A DNA stretch of 64,000 bases, from the NCBI GenBank assembly GCA_013399855.1, contig VXAY01002818.1, positions 62,001-126,000 on the forward strand. The letters are read 5' to 3'. Both the position numbers and the translations under genes were made by a program. A model generated the notes under the pieces. The model was not told the DNA's origin and searched no databases. It saw only the letters and a list, made by a program, of their open reading frames with translations. This stretch comes from Oxyruncus cristatus. Taxonomy: Eukaryota > Chordata > Aves > Passeriformes > Cotingidae. This document shows, piece after piece, positions 11,141-22,675 of this stretch (position 1 is its first letter; the number at the start of each line of letters is the position of its first letter).

Positions 11141-14100
11141 GAGATGAAGTTACAGATTTTTTGGCTTTCAGACAATCTCTGAACTTGACACAGCTGGCAG
11201 CTCCCTTGATCTCTTTCTGCCAGGGCATAAATGTCCTGGCATAATTAACAGGGTTTATTGGTTTAAAGGACACAGCTTTGTAAAAAAAATCTGCTAAATT
11301 TACTGTCATGTGGAAGAAGCAACTCCCTGTAATGGCCCATTGTCCTAGCTGCCTTTGAGATGCATAGCTGAAACTTTTCTAGCCCTGAAGCTTTTGCTTC
11401 ATTTTCCACTTTGGCAAACAATATTACTCAAGAAAAATAACACCAACATTTTTTCACAGGGATTTTTAAAAGCGCAAGCCAGATTTTCAGCTGGTGTCAA
11501 TCAGGCCAGCAATCTTGACTTCAAGAAAATTTGGTAATTTACACAGGCTGATGATATAATCTACATTCTTCAAAACCAAACAGATAATAAACATTGGCAA
11601 AGCTTCTTAAAAGGACATCTAAATTGGTTTCATAGTCTGTCACCTCCATAAACTTATACAACAGAGCATGCATGATTTCTTGTTCCCCGGCTCGTTTCCT
11701 GGTGAAGAACACAAAATGGTAATGCCAGAAGCAAACGAGACTCTCTTGAAGTTGATGGCATTTTAGAAAAATCTATTGCTGTTGAAATAAATGTTTCATA
11801 AATACCTGGTTATACAATGGAGCATATCTCTTCCAGCATGAAGATTTCAGGAAATAAAGCAGGAAAGAATTGGATTGGGACAGAAACTCTAGCTTGCAAC
11901 ACAAAGCAATTTTACTGTCAATAATTTCCTTTGACTGAGGAGAAGCTCCTTCGGCAACCCCTGCAGAGCCCCCAGTACACAAGCTATTTATGCAAGCTAA
12001 ACACAGCGCCAGAATTAAACCTAAGTGCAGGAAAAGTGATGTAAAAAGCCAGCTGTTTAGAGCAGTGTCATACAAACTAATAGATACTTTTTTTTTATAG
12101 ACAGAGGTGACTCGTGGTGAGTTAGTTCTAGATGATGTTTTGCCTAGCGCAGAAGTGCCCGAAATCCCTGGGGAGTGCTATAATTTTTTCCTCTCCATCT
12201 ACTGAATATTTATGGGGACTGAACAAAAACTTCTTTTAGTGAGTTGTGTGGATTTATTCTCTGCTATTATCTGGTGGAATATAGATTTCATCCTATGATT
12301 ATGTATGGCATGGCAGAACCCAAACCTTTCCTCATTAGCGTTGCTTCAGGAACACTCAGGGGTCAAAATACAGACACCTCTTGTTTTTTATTAATCAGGA
12401 CAAAAATCCAATGATGCAAAGGGTCCAAAGTGAACCTTAAGGAAGAAACAGTGTTGGGATTTTATTAAATAGGTACACATGTAGGGACTCATATGTGTTT
12501 GTTAGTATATAACCTGTACATTTAGGGACAAATTTTCTAAAAGAGTCTGATTTCTGGACTTCTGAAAGTTAGAAACTTTCCTTTTTTTCCCCAAACTGAA
12601 CCAAAGTAGGCTGCACCAAGCAGGTATGCATGCCATACAGCTGACATAAAGCAAGGTGAAAGCAAGCCTTTCAAATCTGGAAGGCAAACATGAAGCTTAT
12701 AATACTTTTACCTAATTTGTGACCCAGTTTCTCTGTATTTGGGGCATGGCCAAAAATTTGACTCATGTGTTTTTTATCTTGAAAAAATCCCTGTACTTTG
12801 CTACTAACATAATTCTATCCCCCCATTGTCTAATATTTTATTTCTTTTATTGTTCAAACTTTTGCAATACTGCCACAATGAAATGGAAGACTGCCTTTAA
12901 TACCAAAAATATACATCCATATTAACCCACTGAACTCTTCTGATCCCACTGGTGGTAGCCTCTCCAGGAAATCGTCTCATATTCCTTAGCTGTGGCCTCC
13001 TTGCCCTTTAAAAAAGAATCTAATTAAACTGATTTGGATTTCTTTTGCTGTTTATTTTGTTGGGGTTGGTTTTGGTTTGTTTGTTTGCTTTGATCTTGGT
13101 TTTCCCTCAGATGCTCTCTGTCATATCTTTCTAAATAATTCCCAGGATTCTTCCTTCCAAAATTTAGTAAACTATATAGTTTTGATGTCCTGTGGATTTA
13201 TTTGCTGATGATGAAGTCCCTCAGTGGACACATGGAATAGGATAACATGTTTTCTTCTTCTGATTGCCTTTCCCTTACTGGGAAGAGAAATGGAAAATAA
13301 TATATTTGCAAAGTTAGTTTATATGCAAAATATAAAAAATATCTCTTTTAATGCCTTTTTTTTTCCTCTTTTTAGCTGGAGGAACTTGGGAGAATTAATT
13401 AATTAAAGTAGTTTTCTTAAAGGGGTTGCAGTGTTTTGAGTCAAGTGATGTACTCAGTGAGTTTGAAGTCTCCAACATAATAGGAATATAAAGCAGAAAA
13501 TCTAATGCTACATTTACCCTGAATTTCTAGTGGCTGGGTCAGCGAAGGCTTGTGATGAAATTTGCCAGTTGTCTATACTATTCACCTTTTGAAACAGCTC
13601 TGGCTTGTATTTCCTGGGGCAAAACTCAGCAGGATTCTGGAAGTAGAATTCACTTCAAGACACCTTTACTTACTCCGGCTTGTCAATCCTCCCCCATGTA
13701 CCCCAGACATTTTTGTGCTGTTATCACAGGACTAATATCAGCCAGGCAAAATAGTCTGAGTAAAGGAAGGGAGTTGTTCTCATTTTTCTGCCCTCTGTAA
13801 CATTGCCTGTTTCTACAGAATGCCCTGTAGGGAAAGCAAAAGCTTATAGGGAGCCTGAGCTTAGACTTTCAGACTGCCAAAAGACAAACCTGTTCTGAAC
13901 AGGCAGCTGGGTAGAGTGTAGATGCAGCCTGTTGATGTGTGTCATGAATCATAATAACATAGATAATTGTGACATGTCAGATCGGGAGTTAAGTTTCATT
14001 CATGATGCTGATCCTATTCTTACAAGGAATACTTGCAACTGATTGTTTTCATTTAGCAGTTCTCACAAATTTCATCCTTTGATTGCTGTTACCTGGCAGT

Positions 14101-15589
14101 TGCCTTAACATTTTGCTTCTTAGGGTCATATGAACTTTAAAAATTCAGAGGTCATTTAATTAAAAAAGTTCTGATAAGAAATTACAATTAAGATCTGCCC
14201 TTTTGGACATGTATAAAGGATAAAAATCTATCAGATGTAAAAGATCAATCTACCCCTTGAGGGTCTAATTTTTCTTTTCTCACACTGATGTGTTTCAACA
14301 GAATGCTCTTTTACCACAAACGTTTATGTTCATTACTCAATGAACTGGGTTGACTTTCTTTTTGTTATTGATGAAATAAGAAACATCCCTATATTTCACA
14401 TTGGTGTGAGAGAAGCTTTATGGGATACCAGGTGGAGCAGAGCTATAGTGCACTCTACACATTTAGAGCAATAAGACAACTGACAGAAAGTTCATAATCT
14501 AGGATTTTAAAATAAACTAGCTGTATTAAAAAAAAAAAAAAAGGGCAACAACAAATAGGTGAGGAGCTTTCTAATAGATCTTAGGATCCCTTTCAGAAAT
14601 CCCTTTCAGTTTGCTTTTGGTGTATAGCTATGTGAACATTTCCAACATTGTCATGCAAGTATATATTTCAATAATTGTTCATCTCCTAGAGATAAAAACT
14701 GTCCCACTTGAGAAACAAGTAGGAGCTAATGTCACTTTTGAAATAGAATTACTTATTCTCTTTTCCATTGCTGACTATATTACCATGCCAACATTTGTTT
14801 TTTCCTAAAATATCATCAATCCCAGTCTTTTGTCTGCATCTTATTGTTTAACACCCTCAATATTTGGAGGCTTCTGAAGGGGTAGTTTAAATTGCATATG
14901 ATTATTTCTATCCCCACAGGCAGTGTTTCCTTTTTATTTGAACGTATAGGCAATCCAATTTAATTTTGATTTTGTTGTTGCCAGGCTCAGTGAAAAATCT
15001 AAACTATAAAATTTGTGTACACAGCAAAAGCAACCTTATTAATATGGGAGGTAAAAGCAAGTAGGCATATTTGAATGCAGGCAAAATAATTTGTCAAAAC
15101 AGTAAGATGAATCTCTAATAATGTTTGGGTCAGGGTGGGAAGTATGCTTGCCTTTATAATAAACTCTATAAAACCCTTAAATTTTATACAGAAGAAAAAT
15201 AAATCTACAGTTGCTGTATAAACTACTAGTTGCTATTGAAAAAAAAAAATTATTGAAATCAAAATAGCCATTGATTGGAACTTGTCTGGGCAAAGTTTTA
15301 TGGGCTACAACAATAAATTTATCTTAATATATTTTAATTACTAATATCTTAATATAACTCTCCCACCCTTATCTGAGATGAGATTCCTGGTTTTGGCATA
15401 ATTCAAATTACCTTCAATAATTTTAAGAACAATACCTTTAAGGAAATTTGAACAAGAATTAATACGCCCATCACCTGTGCCATTTGAAGACACACCTTCT
15501 CGTACATGAGCATGACTCCTCCAGTTAGAAAAGATACCCTGTAGTGGTGGTGGATCACATGTCTGTCACTGGTATTCACCAGTCCCTTC

Positions 15590-16053
15590 TGTCAGACCGG
15601 GTGGAGTTTATCAACATCTGGACTTAGACTTTTGGCCACCCTGTGACCCAGAAGGTCCCTAGGCCCAGGGGACTGGGGGCAGCAGGGCCTCCCTGGGGCA
15701 GCGGGGCAGGGCGTGGAAACCCAGTCAGGAGCAGGACAACTGAGAGACAGAGGGACAGCCGAAAGACAGAGGGACAGCCGAAAGACAGAGGGACAGCCCC
15801 AGCCCCAGGCATTAGGCAACTTCCCAGGGATGGTGATGGACCGAGACCATGTTGGGACATGCAATTACTTATTGGAATGTAAAAACGTTAAGTATTCAAC
15901 TGGCCTGTTCTTCAGGAGAAGCAGTTACTGTCAATGTTATGTTCAGCTAGCAGAAGGGATTTTAGTTTTTAATGCTTGTTGAGTTCTCCCTCAATGTAAA
16001 ATTTTTCTTTTTAATAAAGTTGCTCAAAAAATTATTTGTCCTTTATGTTCTGG
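15590..16053 (+). mobile_element. Candidate solo LTR (ERV-type), 6-bp direct repeats at ends
   Basis: A 464-bp block, GC-rich in its first half, starts with TGTCAGACC and is flanked on both sides by CCCTTC (15584-15589 and 16054-16059). A 6-bp target-site duplication is typical of ERVK-like integrations. AATAAAGTTGCT at 16013-16024 lies about 40 bp before the right end, where an LTR poly(A) signal is expected; the same motif occurs in the LTR candidate at 48881-49442. A 19-bp tandem repeat (15746-15799) would sit in U3. Against this call, the right end reads CTGG rather than CA and no clear TATA box is seen. No ERV coding sequence is adjacent. Confidence 0.5.
15746..15799. repeat. 19-bp tandem repeat, about 2.8 copies
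   Basis: The unit GACAGAGGGACAGCCGAAA repeats at 15746, 15765 and 15784, the last copy being partial. Because 19 is not a multiple of three, the open frames that cross it are shifted copies of one another rather than coding sequence. It would fall in U3 of the proposed LTR. Confidence 0.93.
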
Positions 16054-16059
16054 CCCTTC

Positions 16060-17122
16060 AAACAAAATGAAGCAATTCCCTCCAATACTAATGAAACTTC
16101 AGAAAACAAATAAAATAAACTATGAAATGACACTGAAGTAACTGGGATACAGATTAAACACTGTGCTATGCAACTAGTTTTTCTTTTCCCCCCTTTGGTG
16201 CTTTATCACTATACAGATCCAAGGTTGGAGAGTGTCCATTGAATAGGCATCCAGTTGTGTTCAGTTCTATTGCTCTGCACTTTCTAACAAGCCAGATACT
16301 AAAAAATCATTGAAATTGCTGTCAGATCCATAACCCTTTACAGACATGGGCCTGTACAGTAAGCATTTAACATGATCTTTTGGAAAGGAAAGTCAATAAT
16401 ATTGTCACATACATTCATTTAGTTATAGTAAGGTTGGCTATCACTCGTGAAACACGTAATTAAGAACCATTTTTCAATGGTAAGTTTCCTTGCAGCCTGG
16501 GAAATAGGAAGCATACTTACTGATTTCTGTGTTCAGTGCCTGTTTCAGATAACTTTTAGAGACAAACACCAAGCATAAAATACCTGTTAGTAAGACCCCT
16601 TTGTGATGTAATTAGAAGTCATGATGAACAGGTTTCTTATTTAATGGACAAGGTCTTCAGAGTTAGTTAACAGTATAGAAGTTATCACGTTTAGTTCAAG
16701 TATTTTTGACTGGTCCTGGGTGGCAGTCACATTACTGAATTGGGCCTTTAAACAGTGGTGTGGATACTTGGGGTGGGGCCAGTTGTGGGGAGTTGATTCC
16801 CCTGGAGGTTTTAGTGGTGAGTTCGCAGTAGTTAATGGAAATGCATCAGCTGAGAAACTGATACTTGCTTTTGAGCAAGACATTGACACCAATTTTAACT
16901 CTTAAAAGCAAGATACAGAATCATACATTTTCTAAACGAATTGTTGATAATTAGATATTTGAATCCATACTTCAGCAACTTAGTGATTAACTCAACATTC
17001 ACAGCTGTTGAGCGTTGGCAGTTTTTTGTGAATTTAGATTTCAATGAGAACCTGAATAAAAAGTAAATCTAAATAAACATTTATTTTTCTTTGAATTTTG
17101 TAATTTTTTTTTGGTTTGTGTT
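16060..17122. other. Unique non-coding stretch between two LTR-like elements
   Basis: About 1.1 kb of AT-rich sequence with no recognised repeat or gene. Short frames such as 16720-16905 plus have no domain. Confidence 0.5.
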
Positions 17123-17707
17123 TGTCATGCTTAACCCCAATAGGCAGCTAACACAACCACTTGCTCACTCCCCTCCAGTGGAATGAGAGAGAGAATCAGA
17201 GGGGCAAAAGTGAGACACCTTGAGTGTTGAGATAAAGACAGTTTAATAGGGAAAGCAAAAGCTGCACACACAAGCAGAGTGAAATAAGGAATTCATTTAT
17301 CACTTCCCAAGGGCAGGCAGGTGTTCAGTTATCTCCAGGAAAGCAGGGCTCCATCATGCATAACAGTGACGTGGGAAGGCAAATGCCAGAAGTCTGACTG
17401 TCTCCCCTTTCCTCTTTCTTCCTCCAGTCTCTACTGCTGGGTGTGATGTCATATGATATGGAATATACTTTTGGTCAGTTGGGGTCAACTGTCACAGCTG
17501 TGTTTCTCCCCAGCTTTCTCTGTAACCCCAGTCTACCTGCAGAGGAGCAGACTGAGAGGCAGAAAAACCTGGATACTGTGTAAGAACTGCTCAGCAGTAA
17601 CTAAAACATCACTGTGTTGTCAACACTGTTTTCATCACAAATCCGAAATGTAAGTCCATAGAAGCTACTATGAAGAAGTGTAGTTCTATCCCAGCCAAAA
17701 CCAATAT
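17123..17707 (-). mobile_element. Endogenous retrovirus LTR, avian family
   Basis: On the plus strand it begins TGTCATGCTTAACCCC and continues through GAGATAAAGACAGTTTAATAGG, CACTTCCCAAGGGCAGGCAGG, CTCCAGGAAAGCAGGGCTCC and GGTCAGTTGGGGTCAACTGT to TATCCCAGCCAAAACC. I recognise this order of motifs as an abundant LTR of Neoaves, especially passerines, here in minus orientation (U3 at the right, U5 at the left). CTATTAAACTGTC on the minus strand would be the poly(A) signal region. The left end is clear; the right end (expected TGTCCTGG on the minus strand) has decayed. The family assignment is from memory, without a library search. Confidence 0.75.
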
Positions 17708-18210
17708 ATTCTCCATCTCTTATTCCATACTATTTATGTGATAATTTAGGTCCCATGCTATCCAATACATCCTTATTTAACCATCTTCCCCCTTCTTATC
17801 CTTTGATATATATACAGATATCATCCCTTAGTCAATGGATCATTGTGATATGTCTGTAAAGTGTCCATAAAATGTCCAGTGATAGATTTTTTTTTTTTAC
17901 TCCATGACTTTGGGCTCCGTCAGGTGTGGGAATCACTCATGACAGGAGAGGTGGTGTGCTGCACTTAAACTATTGGGCAACAGAGCCAGCTCAGGTCAGG
18001 TCACTGCTGCTCTTCCGCTGCTTCCTGTGAGGCACATTCTCCATTGATGCCTACTATATTCTGGCCACCCAACTAGTAGGCACTAAAATTTCACAAAAAC
18101 AAAATTCCTGCCCAGGAGACAGTAATACTTGACCACAATAGAAATCTCTATCCATGCAAAAAGGACAAGTATTTATTCTTAATCTTTAAGACCTCTTTTT
18201 TCACACCTAA
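17708..18210 (-). mobile_element. Probable ERV internal sequence adjoining the LTR, decayed
   Basis: The sequence right of the LTR keeps the character of the element. Segments such as AAAATGTCCAGTGATAG, CCATGACTTTGGGCTCC and GAGGTGGTGTGCTGCA resemble non-coding sequence that I recall next to this LTR in other birds. If so, the LTR at 17123-17707 would be the 3' LTR of a truncated minus-strand provirus. No gag, pol or env frame is visible. The right limit is a guess. Confidence 0.4.
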
Positions 18211-19303
18211 TTATAGAGCTGATTACAGAAGCATTATGGGTCTCCAGAACCAGATTGAATTGTTTAGACAATGTATTATGATAATTTGAGGTTTTATAAA
18301 AGGACTGTGCACAAAGGGCATACCTGTATTAGTGACAGGGTGCAGAGAAGGTTAATTGTGGTGTGAATTGTCCTTACATCTCGCTTGGAGTCTTACTGTG
18401 TACACTGAATTGTATTACTGGTGCTCTGAACACTCACCCTCTCATGGAATCGAAGGTGCTATCTAGAATGCTCTGCTTGCAATGTGTACATAAAGTTTTT
18501 CAGAAATTTTCTCATTGTTGATAGAGAGTGTGAAATAGAACTAGCAACTGACATAAGCTTCCTTGCTGGAAAAAATGTGATGTAAACGTTTGGTCCTGAA
18601 ACAATAGCAGATCACAGGAAATCAAACCCGTTGTCTTGCACCAGTTGGAAGGGGAGACATGCAAAGAGTACCAATGAGGAATTTCTCTTCTGTCATTCTT
18701 CATCTATATTTGCATCGATTTTCTTGCTTGAAGACTTTCAATAATTTTCAATAAAGTTATATGTCCAAGGTTGAATTGATCATGGTAAAATGCTCCATCA
18801 TATTGGATTGCTCTAATACAACCAAATGACCACTTGCAAAGATGAAGTCAATTTCTACACTAAATTCCCAACCAACAAGCAAGAGAGAAACAAAGCTTAA
18901 GATCAAAGGAGAGTATGTGCAAATTATTTGTATTTCAGTGGGACGTTCTTTCTAACCTGGTAAAAGAGAGACCTGGGTGTCAGTTTCCCATTTCTGCATC
19001 TTTGCAAAGTGTTACAGAATCCAGAAAAGTCAGTGTCAGGTATAAAGGCTTTAGGATTTGGAAAACTCCAGTTATTGTTAATGTTGCCACATATAAAGCA
19101 TTGAAGAATAAAAAAGGTACATTGTACTCATTCTCTGTTTCCTATACTTGTTGCAGTATTTTTAATCAGGTTTATAGAACATCATATTTGCATGTTTATC
19201 TGTAAATCCGATAAACTTTCTTTTAGAAAGGGAAAGACACTTCCAAAGCACACCAAAACAAAAATACTGCTGCAAAAACTCCACTTCTCTCCCTGGTGAG
19301 AAT
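18211..19303. other. Non-coding stretch, nothing recognised
   Basis: About 1.1 kb of AT-rich sequence with no gene or repeat that I recognise. The 96-codon plus-strand frame at 18915-19205 has no domain. Confidence 0.4.
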
Positions 19304-19346
19304 TTCATAGAATCATCAAGGTTGGAAAAGATTTCCAAGATCATCT
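19304..19346 (-). mobile_element. CR1 3' tail fragment
   Basis: TTCATAGAATCATCAAGG and then GGTTGGAAAAGATTTCC...GATCATCT match the terminal part of a CR1 LINE read in reverse. Only about 43 bp are recognisable; the match stops where the next LTR-like element begins. Confidence 0.7.
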
Positions 19347-19634
19347 AGTATAGGGAGGAAAGCTTTGACTCCCCTTAATAATACACCATGGTAAGATCCA
19401 CTTTGCATAAAAATCACCTACAGGTGAAGGCAAAATAGATCTGGTGCACAAAATGGACAAAATGGACCTTTATTGAAAGGGATGACTAGCTTTTATCTGG
19501 TAGGGCATGGAATACTTGGAATTTGGGAGGTTTCAAGGGAGGTACATGCAGGGATGTGTCTATATTTGGGTAAACTGTGATACAACTTACCCTATTAGGG
19601 AAAGGGAATATACAAAGTGAGGGAAAGCTATACA
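19347..19634 (-). mobile_element. Candidate short ERVK/alpharetrovirus-like solo LTR
   Basis: Read on the minus strand, a GATAAAAG TATA-like box (near 19490-19498) is followed within about 20 bp by CAATAAAGG (19469-19474 is its TTTATT on the plus strand) and then TCCATTTTG and GTGCACC. This tight TATA/AATAAA/cap order with CCATTTT and GTGCACC resembles avian alpharetrovirus-type LTRs, where the poly(A) hexamer lies just before a short R. The ends are weakly inverted (AGTATAG at left, CTATACA at right), giving about 288 bp. No exact target-site duplication was found and the TG start has decayed. It abuts, and may interrupt, a CR1 tail. Confidence 0.45.
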
Positions 19635-22537
19635 TCTAAACTACACAGAGTCAATAAGCAAAAGGGTTACATTCAGCGAATAGAAAAGAAGCTAACATTG
19701 ATTTAAACTGCAGGATGCATATTAAAGTAAGATTTTCTTCTAACAACGTTTTTAATAAATTGAATAAACATAATACTATTGTAATATGAAAAGTAGTCTC
19801 TGAGGTAAAAAGTTGTTTGTTGTCCAGTAGTCCAGCTGCAGTTTCAAAGCTTTTTTCTTTCTTCAATTCTGCTTTTCTTCGGAGGTTTTTCTCCACCAGG
19901 AATAAACATCTTGTGGGCAACTTCCAACAATCTAGTCCAAACTTTAATGAAAGAACAAATGACACAAAACAGATGTTAATCATAGCAGATGCTAATTGTA
20001 TCACTTAATGCACAACTGGAAGTTACTCAGATACAATGTGCAGGGCATCATTATAGTATCTACTTGAAAAAGAACAGAAATAAAAGAATTAGTAAGGTAG
20101 AATTCACATTTCTTAAATGCATACAGGAGAAGACTGAGCAGAATTGTTATGTGGGGGGTTGTGCAATTTTATTCAGAAACCACCCTTGAACACTAACCAT
20201 CATTGTTTATGACTCACACTTTGCTATGTAATTTTTAATAGCCTCTGTTCTTGTCTTGTCAACAGCTTCATTTAGCAGCTGCCTCATTACTTTTCAAATT
20301 ACAGGAGAAAGTAATTCAATTTAATGAAAACTACTAGCACTTTGAAGTTAATATTGATGTAAAGCTGCGGGGGAAAAGTAGCTAAATTTAATAAAAGGAT
20401 CAGTTTCTAAATTAGGTGGTACAACATCTATGCTGTTAAATTGTGTTATGCCTATTGTAGATGTAAAATCAAAGATGTTTTTCAAGTACACACCTGGATG
20501 CCAGATCTTGAATAGAAAAGTTCTGAGCAAGGCACAGTAGTGATGGGTTTTCTGAGTGAAGATTCTAGATGGGATTTAGTTCATCTGTAAAATTCATCTT
20601 TAATATAATTGCTAGTACAAAAGGCCAAAGTTGCCTCTGGGTGAAATTCACCCCTGTTTAGACACCAAGCATGAAGACTGTATTGCTTGCACTACTGTAC
20701 TTAATAGGCAATGCAATAATCTGTATTCCTTTTCCTGTCCCTTGAATAAAGGTGAGCACTCTTAGCAGAATTCACTTCGTTGCAGTTATTGAACATTTTT
20801 ATTGAAGAGGACAATCAAACTGTGAAACTTTGTCTCTTGCCCTTTTTATAATAATGAAATATATACTAAAACATCATGGAAATTTTATTCATTCCATACA
20901 GAGGAATGAAAGGACTGTTATACAAATCTCCCTTCATGAATCTACTGTGCCCCTTCATGTGCTGTGGCTAAGGTTAAAAGGTATAACAAATATTATGATT
21001 CAATACCCAACACTGTACAGTTTTACAAAAGCAGTCTTCCATACTGTTTTATGTATTTCTTTGACTATGACCAAACTGATTCCAGGGTAGGAAAGAAAAG
21101 TTATAAGAAATGTATTTTTAAAACCTATTTATTTTAGTGCCCTCTGTGAGACATATTAGTCTGCATACATCACAACATAAATCCTTACTAGTTATTGCTT
21201 GCATGCCTGTTTATATGCTTTTATATAAACATTTCAATACATTTTTTCTTATTTCGTGATGGGAGGCAGGAAGGAATCCTTCAACTCATTTCGTGTGTTT
21301 CTGGCATTTTTATGCCACCAGTTCCCTTGGAGAGTGCCTCTGCCTCTTATTTTATACTGCTGGTAAAAACTGATAAGCTCTGTTCCTAAACCACAGAAGT
21401 TGTTTTAAATGAGTGTGTGGCAAAATCCATTTGTCTTTAGATTTTTGCATGAAATTCATCCTTATGTATGAAGGTGTGATTGTCCAAAGCCACTTACATT
21501 GTATTATCAGTGCTTAGGTGGGGCTTAAGTATTTCTTTGGTCTTAGACTAATTAGGTAAACTGATGAATGTTGATATAATTTTAAATAATCATTTCCTTT
21601 TGATTATCTACACCCTCATACAAATTCTCTCTACAGATGGATAATAATATTGACATAAATTTCATTATTAAGTAGCTTTATGTGAGGAATATTTATATAG
21701 TGAACTGTTCACAGTTTTGACCATGTAATTAAAAAATACTCTAAATAAAAGAATATGCTTAAGAATCTGACTATGATGGAGATGTTGTTATTTTCATCTT
21801 AGAACTGTCTATACATACACCTAATAGAGAATTAATTTGGAGAACTGCAGTTTATTATGAACTTTTTTTTAACAATCTCTAGTTTCTCTTTTAGTTACCT
21901 TAAAAAAGTTTTTTTTTTTTTTTTTTTTATTAGTCGGGGCATAAAACAATTAAAAACAAAACACCCACAAACCCAAACCGAACACTTGTAGCAAGCCATT
22001 CTCATATTATGTTTATAAACATGCTCAGTAACTCCAGTAATAGAAATAATTATTATGTATGTTTAGACTTTTGCAATCAGTTACCCATATGGCAATTTAG
22101 TCATCTTTACATAGCTGGCTTGAGACTTTTATTCATTTGATTTAGCTTCACAGTTCCAAAAGTATGCCATTTCTGTTGTCCAAAAAGATCTATTGTCTGT
22201 ACCATTTTATTTCTTTAGCTACTCAGAGAAAGTAAGTGGGGTAAAAAACAAACAACTTAATCTGGCAAAATCTAGATGCACTGAAGAATGTTGTGCATGC
22301 ATGGAAACAACTGATAAGGCAATTAAACCCTACAAACTGCACATGCACCTTTTTAGAACTCTTTACTAACATGCGAATATGAAACTATACATATTGGTAA
22401 GACATAGAATTACGTTCAAATACTACAGGTTTATCTAGTGTTTAAAGTCTCCTTTAAAATTGTCAGTTGCCAATTTCCTCTAACAGAAAATAGACATTTT
22501 CCATCAATCAAAAGGTCTATATTAGTCGCTTGTATAT
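19635..22537. other. Unique AT-rich non-coding stretch
   Basis: No gene or repeat family is recognised in about 2.9 kb apart from a T19 run (21909-21927). The minus-strand frame of 117 codons at 19651-20004 is one of the longer ones in the window, but its translation is Leu/Phe/Lys-rich with no family I recognise, so I treat it as background. Confidence 0.45.
21909..21927. repeat. Poly(T) run, 19 bases
   Basis: An uninterrupted T run, preceded by AAAAAAG. It could be the reverse of a retroposed poly(A) tail, but no retrocopy body is recognised to its right. Confidence 0.9.
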
Positions 22538-22675
22538 TTCCCCATCCGTGGAAACATTTAAGGCCCGGCTAGATGGGGTTTTGAGCAGTCTGGTCTAGTA
22601 GAAGGTGTCCCTGCCCATGGCAGTGGGGTTGGAGCTAGATGATCTTTTAGGTCCCTGTGTCTCTGTATGTTTTGT
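22538..22675 (+). mobile_element. CR1 LINE 3' fragment
   Basis: The sequence runs CCCATCCGTGGAAACATTTA, AAGGCCCGGCTAGATGGGG, GAAGGTGTCCCTGCCCATGG and GGAGCTAGATGATCTTTTAGG, which is the plus-strand 3' untranslated end of CR1 just before the terminal octamers. The octamers have decayed to something like GTCTCTGTATG. It is about 140 bp, heavily 5'-truncated, and has no coding capacity. Confidence 0.9.

Larger units (their letters stand above)
9851..15583. other. Unique AT-rich non-coding stretch
   Basis: No gene is recognised. It holds an AT microsatellite (10026-10100), a perfect tandem duplication (10145-10226), a 22-bp palindrome (11119-11140), a T/G-rich run near 13055-13100 and an A15 run (14528-14542). 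The segment at roughly 11640-12350 is less repetitive and more balanced in composition than its flanks and could be a conserved non-coding element, but that cannot be judged from one sequence. A 100-codon minus-strand frame at 11773-12075 has a hydrophobic N-terminal stretch but no recognisable family. Confidence 0.45.

Noticed and set aside
11773..12075. 100-codon minus-strand frame with a hydrophobic N-terminal stretch resembling a signal peptide
   Set aside because: A hydrophobic run alone is weak evidence; there is no cysteine pattern, homology or exon context to support a secreted protein.
15592..15982. Overlapping 78-90 codon frames on both strands
   Set aside because: They cross a 19-bp tandem repeat in a GC-rich LTR-like block; the Arg/Gln/Asp-rich translations are shifted copies of the repeat.
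19651..20004. 117-codon minus-strand open frame right of an LTR candidate
   Set aside because: Considered as an ERV gene remnant, but no retroviral motif is visible and the composition matches the AT-rich background.
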